From the NCBI GenBank assembly GCA_026027325.1, contig JAMSLZ010000008.1:558001-622000 (forward strand): 64,000 bases of DNA, in the 5' to 3' direction. The first letter of the stretch is position 1, and every line of letters begins with the position of its first letter. Source of the stretch: Actinomucor elegans. Lineage: Eukaryota; Mucoromycota; Mucoromycetes; Mucorales; Mucoraceae. Positions 1 through 11,341 of the stretch are shown in pieces. The notes below the pieces were generated by a model. It worked only from the letters and a program-made list of their open reading frames with translations. It was not told the origin of the DNA and searched no databases. The position numbers were made by a program, and so were the translations under genes.

Positions 1-140
1 ACTATAATAAATAAAAACATACTCATTATCATTAGATTGCAATTAAGCACAAACATAATAGAGCGGCTAAAAGTATAGTAAGCACGGAATTAGGTGACAA
101 AATAATTTTAATTGAAATAGTTTTGGGGTATTATAGATAT

Positions 141-3052
141 TTAGAACAGCCAGCCGCCAACAGCATCACGTAGTAAATCTCTCTTTCTCTTTGCTCCATC
201 AGTAGCTTGTTCACCACCACCTGTCAAAAGTTCGCCTAAACTCCATTGCTTGGTAGCGTTCTGCAACAATCCTTGCCAGCCCTTGGTTTCATGTTTACTT
301 TCGTTATAGTTGTTAGCACTCAATTGAGCCAATGCAATCTGACTGGGCTTATCTTGGTCCAAGGTACGCCATACTGCTAACACATCACGTATATTTTCTA
401 CTGGACTTAGGGTCATGGCCATCGACAGCACATCCAATCGTCGATTGATATCATGAAAGGCTTCCACCTTACCAAGATTTAAACAAATCTGCCAAGCAGA
501 TTGATCCACTTGATCATTATAGGACTTGGGTTTCCCTGCTGATGATTTGTTTTGAGCAGCTTCCACCGTAATTTGACATAGTTTATAGGATTCCAGATAA
601 TCTTCTTCTACGAGAGCAGCGCTAGCTAGCATAGAAAGTGCTTTTACCTTGGCCAATAAATCATCTCCATAACCTAACTTGCGTACAATATCCAGTACTT
701 GTTCATGACGGCGGTACATGTCTCCTTTGGCATGAATCAACTTGGCAACAAGTTCTAGCCTGTTCTTGGATTGTCTGACCTGAATAGGCATCAGCGCTAT
801 GCCGGGACGATCTTGTACCTTGTATTCAGAGATGAGTGTATGTGTAGCTTCTATCAATTCGATTTCTTTTTTGATTTCCGTTGTGGGTGGCAAGATGTTT
901 AAGCAATCCCAGGCTTGCTTCATACTTCCTGAGTTCATGTTGCCTGACGTTGCATTATCAAAGAATTCGTGTTCAGCGTCAATAACCAATTGCTCGGCTT
1001 TTGTGATATCTATGAGCTTATTGGATCCCAAGATAAGTTCTTTTGCAAGTTTAAAGCCTATATATATAAGAATTTTTTTTTTTTAAAAAAAAAAGGAAAC
1101 ATTATTATATGATAGTACATTCACTTACGACCGCATCTTAACAAAGAACTAAAGAAAATTTCTAGGATTTCACTTGCATCAAGTTTACCAAACACACCTT
1201 GTCCGTCATCTCGAAGACGAATCATGTCATCTAATAATTCACGCCAGTCATCATCGCGATCAAACTGCGCACCTCCAGATTCAACGCCACCAGCAGCTTG
1301 AGAGGACATGCGAATACACAACTGACGTTGAGTGTCAATGGATTGGTCTTTCAAGTACCAACTTAACGGTACGCTGGCATGATATCGCGCTAATACCTCC
1401 GCAGATCCAAGATGGTTTTGAAGTGTGTCCATCATTTGAGTCAAGCCAAAGGGACCAATGGATTGTAACTCGAGAAAAAGAGCCATTGGTGAATTTACTT
1501 TAGGGATGAGATCCGCCATGTTGACAGGCTCGTTGGTAGTTTCATCGAGATCAGCAAAGATAGGTAAGCATTCAAACAAGCGTACCAGATATTCCATTGA
1601 GCCGTCGCTGGAGTAAACGATAGCTAAGACCAAACGCGACAAGTCTAAATCATCCTTGATGATACGGTCTTCTACTGGAATTGTTGGTTTGGACATTTCA
1701 AACACAATACAACACCAGTCAAGATGACTGCCGGCTACGGCAGGATCAAGTAGCCAACGGTAAAGCAGAAATTCTTGCTTTTTGTCGTCGGAAGTTTTGT
1801 TTCTGTTTTTAGCAGCTTCGATCCAGGGTAAAGCTAACCGAAGCATATCATCCGCAATGGTTGAAGTATTAGTATTGGCCAATAAACCTTCCAAGATTTC
1901 ATAATTGGACATTTGCTGAAACCTTTCTAAATCCACATAACTTTCTGTTGCCGTTGGTTTGGAAACATAGACGTATTTACATAGCCATTCGTATTCAGAT
2001 ACTTTGGATTCAATTCCTGTGACGCCCATTACTTGAGCATACCGACTGATTTCCAAAGCATTACTACTCAAACCAATCTTATCTGCAGCATGAGCACGAT
2101 CCAAGTACCAGTCTGCTATCACTTTGGAAGTGGTGGGATAGGGAGTTGTTTGTATACCGCTTTCCAGACGTGTTAAATAATCCTGATACTCTGGCACCTG
2201 TAAGCATATCATCTCTTGCACCCAATCTTGTTCTACAGGGTCTTTTTCTTTACGCCACGGTTCTTCCAGCCACGTATCTTCATGGTCATGTGTGACATGA
2301 GGTAGATCAAACCTGCTTGGATCTGCTGTTTCTGGAATTTGCGAGAGAATAAACAGGCGATGAGGAAGGACATCGCGTCCATGGTGCATAAATATGGCAT
2401 CCAATGCCACATGATTTTCTGATCGTGCAAACTCGATTGCTTGAGCAATCAAGTTGCTGTCGCGAAACTGAGCAAAGCTCGAAGCAAAATTGCCTGTTTG
2501 CTTGTGTGAAAGGCTGGGCCAAATTTTGTTCAGTGTATTTAATCGATCTGTGTACTCGAGTAAATAAAGTCGTGTACGCAGCCATATTTTGTCCTTTGGT
2601 GACAATGCTGTGGTTTTCTTCAAGTGCTGCAAGATGGGCTCTGTCAGGATTTGAATGCGTGCTTGGCCAAGAGCCAATAATGCTTCCTGAACTTCGGGCT
2701 CATTGACGCATATCTCAAGGCATTGAGACAAGACCCAAGCATCGTCTTGAACAAGTTTGATAATGTCGATATCCTTGAGTTGTAGTTGAGGGCCGCGTTC
2801 TTCTCTGAGCTTAGTCCATTGTGTTTTGTAAACAAGCTCTTTGTCGAGTTGTAATTCGTTGGCTAAATCAATAGCAGCTTGGAAATTGCCTTGCTTTAAG
2901 TGAATTAGAAAATCGCGAGGCGTTGGTAGCTCCATGTTGTTTTGGAATAAAGCAGGAAAAGAACTCAAGATACGGTTAAGATTTAATAAAGGACGGCGAT
3001 GCGGGTCTTTAATACACTGTTTAATCTTGAGCTTTATGGATTCCCTCGACAC
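141..3052 (-). CDS. Sec39-domain protein (NBAS/Dsl1-complex type), 5' end unresolved
   Basis: Likely subunit of the Dsl1/NRZ tether that captures Golgi-to-ER COPI vesicles at the ER. Two exons are clear: 3052-1129 and 1057-141, joined across a 71-nt intron (donor GTAAGT, acceptor TATAG) whose phase restores one frame, giving about 946 residues. The Sec39 signature (FQAAIDLANELQLDKELVYK) lies near the N-terminus, followed by alpha-helical repeat-like sequence to the end. The open frame begins at a GTG and the first in-frame ATG is at MELPTPRD, about 40 codons in, so the true start is either that Met or lies in an upstream exon; an open stretch at 3333-3133 could supply one but I could not join it confidently. 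Family call is from recalled Sec39 pattern, not a search. It diverges from SWC4 upstream. Confidence 0.8.
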
Positions 3053-3405
3053 CTGGCCTATTTCAGCTTTTGAAGCAATTGCATATAGGAGTTTATATAT
3101 ATAAGGTGGATACAGATATCCCTATTTTCTTTTTAATAACCTTTGAAATGTTGAGGATTATGTACAGAGTATGTTACTCTTTGAATGAAAACCTGCTTGG
3201 AATCATTTATTGGCATATTTACTGTATAAACGAATTTAAACTTTTGCTTGGTGCACTTCACACCTTCTTTATCTGTGCTATCCAAAGCTTTGGTTGTTTC
3301 CAATAGCTGTAGAACTTCATTTGCAAGACACACCTTCTAACACCAAATCATTTTATACATGTAATTTGGGATAATAATTATTAGGGCTTATTGAAATTCC
3401 TCTAA

Positions 3406-3410
3406 CCAAT
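3406..3410 (+). promoter_or_regulatory. CCAAT box upstream of SWC4
   Basis: CCAATC about 115 nt before the SWC4 start codon, in the spacer between the divergent Sec39 and SWC4 genes. CCAAT boxes bind the HAP/NF-Y complex in fungi; the same CCAATC hexamer sits upstream of three other genes in this window. Function is inferred from motif and position. Confidence 0.4.
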
Positions 3411-3522
3411 CAAAATTGTGGCCACCTGTAAGCGATTTGAAGGTTTTTTCAGTTTCCTTTCACCAGGTTTTTTATCTGCATTTGTTAAAAACGATCTGTC
3501 AATATAACACCAACATTAAACC

Positions 3523-5362
3523 ATGAGTAGCTCAGATATACGTGATATTTTACAAATAGGCCCTCCATCAGAGCCGACTCAAAGAAAACCCAAACAAAAT
3601 GTTGAAAAAAGACCTGGTATTATGGCATCGTGTTGGACAATGTATCAAGCTACTAATTCACTTGATAAACTACATTAGAGGGGATTAGTCGAGAGTTATA
3701 CTCTTTAATTGGCGGCGCACCACCAGTAGCGTTTGTAAAACCGACGTTTAAAGCCAAGTTTCAAACCAAAAAGAAGGCAACGCCTTGGTAGGTTTACATT
3801 ACGCGTAGCTTGAACTGCTTTATTGACATCTGTATAGGACACTTCAACCTTTTACAAATCCTGCAAGAGCTGATGATTTAGAATTGAAACATTGGGTTAA
3901 ATCAAGCGAGGCAGATAATAAAGGTAAGCTTGTTCTCTGATACTAAGTAGCCAAAGACTAAATATATATGTGTGTGTATACATAGATTACTCGTTTGCCA
4001 AGTTTAATAAGGTGATTGATATCATTGAATATACAGATGAAGATTATGAAAAGTTTTTGACGGGTAAAACAGAACGAGATAGGCAGATGGATAGAGTAAG
4101 GATTAACCCAATTGGTTGAAATAGATACGGACTGGAGTAAAGAGGAAACAGACTATTTGTTTAGTTTATGCCGCCAGTACGATCTAAGATTTCCAGTAAT
4201 TGAGGACCGTTATGACTTTGAATCTAAACCGAGAACGATGGAAGACTTGAAGGATAGATACTATTCAGTCTATAGAAAAATGATTCTACAAGGCAAAGGG
4301 CCTATCTCAGGCGATTATATACCTGATCGTCAGTCACTGGCTGCTCAATATGCTTATGATAAATCGAAAGAGGTAGAAAGGAAGAACGCGCTGATCATGT
4401 TGTTCAATCGTACCAAAGAACAAGTGGAGGAAGAAGAAGCTTTGTTTATTGAGGCAAAGCGTATTGAGTTGAATGAAGCTCGGTTGTCCAAAGAACGAGA
4501 AAGTCTATTAAATTCATTGCAATTGGAGCAAATCCAGCAGATACCTTCTACACCCAATACGCCACTTCATTCATCCTCGTCATTAAATAGTCCAAATGGA
4601 ATTTTATCATCTTCCCCCGGAGGAATCGGAATTACGGGTGGTACAGCGGGTGGCAGTCATTCGTCAGAACTAAAGGTAATACCGAATTATTTCAATCAAT
4701 CACCTTATACTCATCGTTCGATTTTTTTGACGCACGTCATAGAAAAAGAAAAAGTCTATTCATGATGATAACAAGAAAGGACGCAAACTATCTAGTGCTT
4801 CTGCAAATATCCTTGAATGTAAGAAACACAAAGATAATGAATTAATGTACGTTTGAGTAACTTTGTATTTCAACACAGCCGAGAGTAATGAAAACAGGAG
4901 AGAGAAACTTACACCGGGCGTATATATTCGAAGTCAGAAACTGCCAATTGTCAAGCCTACTATGCAACCTAAAGTAATCAAGGTTTTGGAAGAGCTGGGC
5001 ATCGGTAAAAGTTTTGTATTCTTACATCATAGGTATTACTAACACTTTCAAATTAGGTCCTCGCCCTATTATGCCAACGAGTCAAATATGCCAAAAGTTT
5101 GAAAACCTACAAAATTCGATATTAACCATGTTTGAACTCAAGAAGGTAGTGGATAAAACTGAGGTTGAACACAAGGTTAAGGTACAAAAGGGCGAGATGG
5201 CACACCAACAGGAAGAGTAAGTATCATTGACTTTAGTTATATCTAACTAATACCTTGTTGAATAGAAACGATCTGGTAGTAATGCTGGATCAAGTAGTGG
5301 ACATAGAGAGAAGAGAAGAAAGTAATATAAAAAAAACTTTTTTTTTTTTTTTTTCAACTTAG
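3523..5362 (+). CDS. SWC4: SWR1/NuA4 complex subunit SWC4 (DMAP1 homologue)
   Basis: Shared subunit of the SWR1 (H2A.Z exchange) and NuA4 (histone acetyltransferase) complexes. Nine exons, phase-consistent: 3523-3616, 3679-3787, 3838-3923, about 3986-4063, 4125-4675, 4743-4818, 4879-5004, 5057-5216, 5266-5362; about 458 residues. It opens with the DMAP1-type MSSSDIRDIL, then KRPEGISRELYSL, a PFTNPAR block, and the SANT/Myb-like domain DWSKEETDYLFSLCRQYDLRF with DRYD and LKDRYY (around residues 120-190). The NRT-EQ-EEE segment and the C-terminal GVYIRSQKLP block, the DMAP1-binding region, also match. The reading frame ends inside a poly-T tract, so the last residues before the stop are a short run of Phe, an unusual tail sensitive to tract length. 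Low-complexity Ser/Gly sequence lies near residues 280-310. Confidence 0.93.
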
Positions 5363-5458
5363 TTTTATTGTAATACAAAGAATATAAATAAAAAAAGACA
5401 GTTCTAGGGGAAAAAGGCTTTTCTTTCTTCTTTTTTTTTTTTTTTTTTACTTTATCCA

Positions 5459-6935
5459 ATGTCGATTAAAGAAGTGTCGTTTCCAAAGGCTTTAAATATC
5501 ATTAGGCCTTCTTCACCTTTAATCCCACGTCAAGACTCTTCATCATCCACTGCATCTATATCCACCATTTCAACACTATCTTCTTTTCATAATAATACCC
5601 GAGTACAACCTACTATAGTCAACCCTTCTAATTTTGCTTATTTTCAAAATAACTGGGCTTCTTTCAAGTCATCAAACCCAGTAGCAAACACAGTCGGCGT
5701 TAATCCTCATCGCTTCCTTCAAAGACCAAGGAGCAACTCGAACCTTTCAAGATCGACCTTTTTTTCCACATTATCTGGATCATCTCAAGGTGGCAGTGAT
5801 GATGATGATGATGATGATGAAGATGATGAAGAAGAAGAGGACGAAGATGATGATCTTGATAGCATTGATGGTTTAACTGATGAAGAAAAAGAAGAGGAAG
5901 AAGAAGAAGAAGAAGAAGTAACAAAAGTAGTGGCTAGAGTTAAACACGGCACAATTATGAATGGCAAAGGAGAATTTGTTAGTAAAGGAACTATTAGTGA
6001 TGAACATGTTTCTTGGCTAGATGAAGCCAGGGCTAATCGTAAAGTAAGTATATTATCTATTGTTTATTACTTTTTTATCTGATGTACTCTAGATTGCCGA
6101 TCTCGAAATAGAGAAAGCATCTTTGTTGGTGTTAAACAAGACGTTGGAAGCCAAACTGCGTCAACAAACATCAGAGATTGCCGAGCTGCAGAAACGATTA
6201 CAAATGTAAATAGTAAATATCAATGTAAGATGTATACTGAACTTTGTTTATAGGAATGAAGGGCCCCTAACACCCGTATCAGATAAACACGTGGAGGAGG
6301 TATATATTATACTACATAATGCTATTCATTATTAACAATCATTATTATATATAGCTTTTGTTATTCGACGACGATAATACAGTAGTTCAAGCACAAGAAG
6401 AAGAAGAAATAGAAAACGACCAAGTGTTTCAACGCATCAGATCAATGCTGGAAGGCCTTATATTACAAGCTGAAGTGGCATTACTTCAAAAGTCAAAGCA
6501 ATCTGGAAAAGTATTACAAGACTATGATGATCTTCCAATAAACTATCAAGAAAAGCAGCACCATGTTGAAGGTTTGTCATCTTTTCAGCAAGTTATACAA
6601 TGTCTAATGTATCTACATTAATAGAAACACTACACAAGTTGACTATACGATCTCCACCTTCACCTATTCCTGATCATTCACCTAAAAGAAGAACCTCTTC
6701 TTCGTCCTATAGACGTGTATCTGACGCCTCTTCTGTATCTTCCAGAAGCTCAAGCAGCGTAAAAATGACGCGTAATTTATCTCGACAATCATCTCCTCCA
6801 GTCATGGTTACTTCACCTAGAACTTACAGTCCACCTCCAGAATCACCTCAGACACTAAAACGATCCTCTTCACCTCGGTACACTTCTCAATTACGTAAAA
6901 ACCAAGATACTGAAAAGCCAAAATGGCACTTTTAA
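5459..6935 (+). CDS. Unknown acidic, Ser-rich coiled-coil protein
   Basis: Not recognised. Five exons read cleanly: 5459-6043, 6093-6205, 6254-6299, 6355-6571, 6625-6935, 423 residues. Visible parts in order: a Ser/Thr-rich N-terminus; an uninterrupted Asp/Glu block near residues 116-160; a short structured segment (KHGTIMNGKGEFVSKGTIS then SWLDEARANRK); a coiled coil starting IADLEIEKASLLVLNKTLEAK and running to about residue 235; an acidic helix (QVFQRIRSMLEGLILQAEVALL); and a basic Ser/Pro C-terminus rich in RSxS and SP sites ending KWHF. The phospho-site-like tail and coiled coil suggest a cytoskeletal or scaffold role, but that is a guess. Starts about 100 nt after SWC4 on the same strand, separated by poly-T tracts. 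Confidence 0.75.
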
Positions 6936-8624
6936 GCACTAAACTATGATACTATGACACTTTCTATGCCAATTATACCCTTTTTTTATATATATGAAAC
7001 ACACTCACACACACACACTCACACACACTCTCTCTCTCTTTGCATCTTATAACTTATTACAAAAATGTATTATTTCACTTGCCATTTTAACTCTTGTACC
7101 AAAACATTCCTTTACACCTGAGGTTACACTCTTATTCCATCACAAGGAAATTTATTATTCAGTTTCAATAAACCCGTGTATTAGATTTAGCTTCCTTATT
7201 TCCTAATGCTTATTTCAAACCCGAGCAATTATGTAATAGCTTCCCGGGATATTCCACCTTACTCGTTCACTACTGCTCTTATTGTTCATGTACTGCTGCA
7301 GTACCTTTGATAATCTTTTAACATTCATGCACAAAATATTGTGTAGCTCATGTGGACCTGGGAAACCTTTTCAACAATGGAGATAACATCGTATCGTCTG
7401 ACCCATTGATAGATCTACAGTGCAGTCTAAACATTTTCCCATCATCATGCTATATCCAATGCATACTTTTTATTTGCCAGGCTATTATCGTGTATTTCCA
7501 AACACAGCAGGAAGCATCATGTAATATAGAAGGCTTAGTTACATCTTCTCTGCTCCCATTTTATTTCTATAATATCTCAATAGCGTATACAAAGCTAGCC
7601 TCCTTTGCTAGCTATATTTTGTTTAATAGTTTTTTTTTTTTTTTTTTTGAGCCAGGCCACGTTGATCTCCAGGGCGTCAATTTTATTGGTTGTCTGTGAT
7701 TTAATCCCATGATCCATGGGACCCCTCGATAAAAGAGCCAAGGTTTACTCAATTGGTTCCCCACACTACTAAATCGAGACAATGCTTTGATTTCAGGGAA
7801 ATATGGCTGTTCTTTTTAACATGTATAAATTTATAGTTGTTGAGTGAATTGTAAAGGTTTTAAAAGCTCCGATAATAGTTTTTTTTTTTTTTTTTTTTTT
7901 TGCTTTTTGAATTACGATTTTTCTTTTTTGTTTTATTAGAAAACCCATATCATTCAAAAGAACACTAAAATATCCCTTAATCATACAAAGTGTGTGTACT
8001 TTTTGCCCGTATTCCCCTGCACGTTATAATTTCAATTTGGAGGATAGTTTTGGAATTTTTATTCAGCAGGCGCGATTTTAAAATAAGAAAATTGGCATAG
8101 TGCATGAAATGATGCAAAATGAAGCATCTGATTAGTAGTTTACACCCAGAATGAGTTGCTGTACCCGCTGAAATCTTCATTCTAAGTAGAGTGCGTATTT
8201 TTATCTCGTATATCCTGTATTCGTGTGTATATTTGAAGCTTTCAGCTGCGATTTTCTTTTGCCTCTTGAAAATCCTGTAGGTTCAGAGATTGTTTTCTTT
8301 TGCAATCATAATAACAGTGAGTTGAGAGTCAAGAACAGTATTCTCTGGTCAATTAGGTGTGTTACCTATAGCCTGGGTAGACTTAAATTACAACGCTACT
8401 GATGTAGTTATTTGATGTATAAATGCCTCCAACATACAACCGGCTAACTATTTCTCTTCTATATGCCATTAGCAAACTTTGGGTTTTTTTTTCTTTTCTT
8501 TTATGCTTCTTAAAAAACTAAAGTCTCTACATAACACGAATCCTAAAATTGAAATATACAAGCTGAATGTCTGTTTTGAACATGGCGCAACGTAGCCTTT
8601 AAAGTGCATTAACAGGCTGTGATA

Positions 8625-9140
8625 ATTGATGGATCAAGAGAGTTTGAATATGATATTTAGAGTTCCCTTTATTAAATATATGAGAAAATGTTCATAATAA
8701 AGAAATAGATGTTTTCATCTATCTATTAATGCATATCAAGGCTTATTTTCGATCCACATTCAATTCACATCATTAAAAGTATGTCCATGTATTCTAATGA
8801 TGCCTTTTAATATTGTAGTAATATACCGTCGATTTCAGTTAAGTTATGATTAACCTAAAACGTTTACATATGCGATTACTGGCCTTGTATCAAGATTACT
8901 GTAAATGATTCATCCTATGTAGATTATGCAATTAATTATTATTAGACACTTGCCAAAAAAGCGAAAAAGATATAGATTTATTCATCGTATTGGTATGAAA
9001 GGCCTGCAATTTACAATCAAATGCTTAAGTATACTATACATTAACCGGTGGCGTTAGTACATGGGGCGTTCCATTTTAAACATGTGTTAGTGTTCAAATA
9101 CGATATTGAGCCGTAAATATTTGATAGTTGTAACAGTATT
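8625..9140 (+). repeat. Decayed dispersed repeat A, copy 1
   Basis: Non-coding stretch that aligns by eye, in the same orientation, with 35605-36085. Shared anchors in order include GGATCAAGAGA, ATATGAG followed by AAAT, ACCGTCGATT, CTAAAAC, TGTATCAAG and ATCCTATGTA, separated by similar distances. Many differences look like C/T or G/A transitions, as expected from old decayed copies. No coding capacity or terminal structure was found, so the class is unknown. Confidence 0.55.
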
Positions 9141-9764
9141 TAAAAGAAGTGTAAAATGACTCCATTTCCACAAAAAAAAAGAAGTGTTTTAAAGGCATTG
9201 CTGGTGGTCTGTAGTTTTATTAATTTTGTAGGATCATCTTGAAATACATGTCGATGTTTAGTAAACAAAAAGAAGTATCAATATATATCAAAATATGCTC
9301 AATAACGGATGACTGCTAGACAGATCAAATATCGCGTCTGACCGAAAGTTCTTGGCTCAGAATGAACTGCCACCACTATATACATTTGAACTCTTTCTTG
9401 CTTTTAAACAATAGAAGAGAATATTTTTGTACTAGTATAAACGAGTACATTAATGGTGCCATTGTATAAACAACAGGATGATAGGTAAATTATCTAAAGC
9501 TGTTGCTGGGCATTAGACTGTTTTACTGGGTAAAAACTATCGTCTATATATATACTATCCAACAAGTTTCATTTAACTAGCTCTACAGGTCTAATATGTT
9601 TTATTTATTATTTTGCTGGTTTATATACCATCATTGTACGCTAATTGCCATTGTCTTTGTCTATCATTTTGCTAACAGTGATAAATCAAGTTTTAATCCT
9701 TTATAAATGTTCGCTTTTGTTTTGTTTCTTGGATTTTTTTTTCCACTATACTATATATTCTAAA

Positions 9765-9941
9765 ATGATTTCTACCGTCTTAAAACGTATTGCTTGTTGT
9801 TTGAAGCTCGTACTGAAAGTTCTATCAAAGCTCAAGGTACAAGTGGTACCAAAGATCAAGTTGGAGAGAAGTCCTGTTTATAATCGCGGCCATTCTATCA
9901 AGATAGTCTTCCAGTCCAAGTTGATCTTTCGCTGGAAATAA
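9765..9941 (+). CDS. Possible small cationic protein (58 aa)
   Basis: Single ATG-initiated frame of 58 codons inside the gene-poor block. The product is strongly basic with an amphipathic or hydrophobic N-terminal half (MISTVLKRIACCLKLVLKVL) and a Lys/Arg-rich remainder ending FRWK. Base composition is less AT-rich than the surroundings and codons such as CTC, AAG and CGT resemble those of the real genes nearby. A GTAAGG donor-like site follows the stop within 2 nt, so there may be further exon structure. It could equally be a chance ORF; no homologue is recognised. Confidence 0.3.
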   Translation: MISTVLKRIACCLKLVLKVLSKLKVQVVPKIKLERSPVYNRGHSIKIVFQSKLIFRWK

Positions 9942-11208
9942 GGTAAGGATAACTTGTACTATATAGAATAACCTATATATATTATACGGATAAAGCTCAA
10001 ATCGTATATAGATACTAATTACTAGCTCAATGAAAAAAGTATCTAATTTGGCTGCACCAAGACGCAGTTTTTGGTACTGGCTTACTCTTGTCTCATGAAA
10101 ACTATTTCCAAACCTTGTGGTAAATAAGAAAAATTGTATCAGCGCGACTGAAGCTCTTTATCAATTGGCTTTCACTGGTGCTTATTTTATAAATGTAGTT
10201 ATCATTAGTTGTTGCAATCCTTTTCTTGCTTATAAAACTAATTAAATCAGTAACAAATTGAAATCAATTTTTTGATTTTCGACCGAAATCTAAAACGTCT
10301 TTTACTTTTTCAATTGAATCAAAATTCATAACTACGTCAACACAGGCAGGTACTATACATGTTCTACTAAAATTCAGGAACATGGTTTTTATTAGCGATA
10401 TTTGAATCGACGATTAGAATAGGGCTCAACTAAGTACAGGCCAAAAACTTTTACACATATCAATAGCGAATCGAGGTGGACCGTTGAATTTTGAATATAC
10501 ATAAAACAAATCTTGTTCTTTTAGATAGCGAAAGTTGAATGAAAGTAAATGTTTGTGAGCAGTAATTTATTATAAAAGAAATAGTGCCATGCATGATTAA
10601 TGAAGTCTGGCTTGATAGTGTTATATATATATCAGTTTACTAAAGCTTTTGAAGTCAGTTTTCGTTAGTCAACAAAATCAACGATCAGTAATGGAAACAA
10701 AGATTAATAGAAAAGCTACTGAAGAAGTGTACAAAGTATAGTATACAGTCACTAGCCGGATTTAAGCTCATTACATTCACTCGGCAGCTATCACTCTCTA
10801 GAGGGGTGGGAAGGAGATGGGGTGGCTCGCATTCCCGTTAAACAAAAACGTGGAGCCGGGATAAAAAGAATCACATTGCAATATTCGAGGAGATTGATGA
10901 TGGTGAATTAATCCCAGGCTTTACTATAGATCAGAGATAGATACAGGTATTGTACAGATATCCTCTAAAATATAATGCACTGATAGTACCTTAGTCAAAT
11001 ATTGGTTTTAGTAAGAGTAGATATTCATTCCAAATACGTAATATCTATCCGATGTGGTATTAAGCGAAATCACTCAAGGAATGTAGAGCCTTTAAAATGG
11101 CCTGAAAAGTCTGAATTTTTAAGTTTTGCTTTTTTATGGGTTTTGAAGGGTGTATTTATAAGGTATACATATAAATAATGACAAGTATGCACAATTATCT
11201 TCATCAGT

Positions 11209-11341
11209 GAGAGCTATATGGAGTATAAGTTGATTTCTACTACAAAAAGGGGCTATAACAATTCGATCACGCTGAACGTGCAATTTGTGTGCTGATGTAA
11301 AAGAAAGACCAAGGTCAAACTATTGTAGAGCTTGAGATCTC
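11209..11341 (+). repeat. Decayed dispersed repeat B, copy 1
   Basis: About 133 bp that matches the reverse complement of 34123-34260 at roughly 80% by eye: shared blocks include GAGAG-TATATGGA-TATAA, GATTTCTACTACAAAA, ACGCTGAAC, GATGTAAAA and AGACCAAGGTC. The flanks do not align convincingly. No ORF. Origin unknown; it may be a fragment of the same old element family as repeat A. Confidence 0.6.

Noticed and set aside
5700..5967. Minus-strand His/Leu/Ser-rich frames opposite the acidic Asp/Glu run
   Set aside because: Simple complement of the GAT/GAA repeat in the gene at 5459-6935.
7352..7699. Frame of 115 codons with hydrophobic residues
   Set aside because: Ends through a poly-T tract, AT-biased, no domain or splice support.
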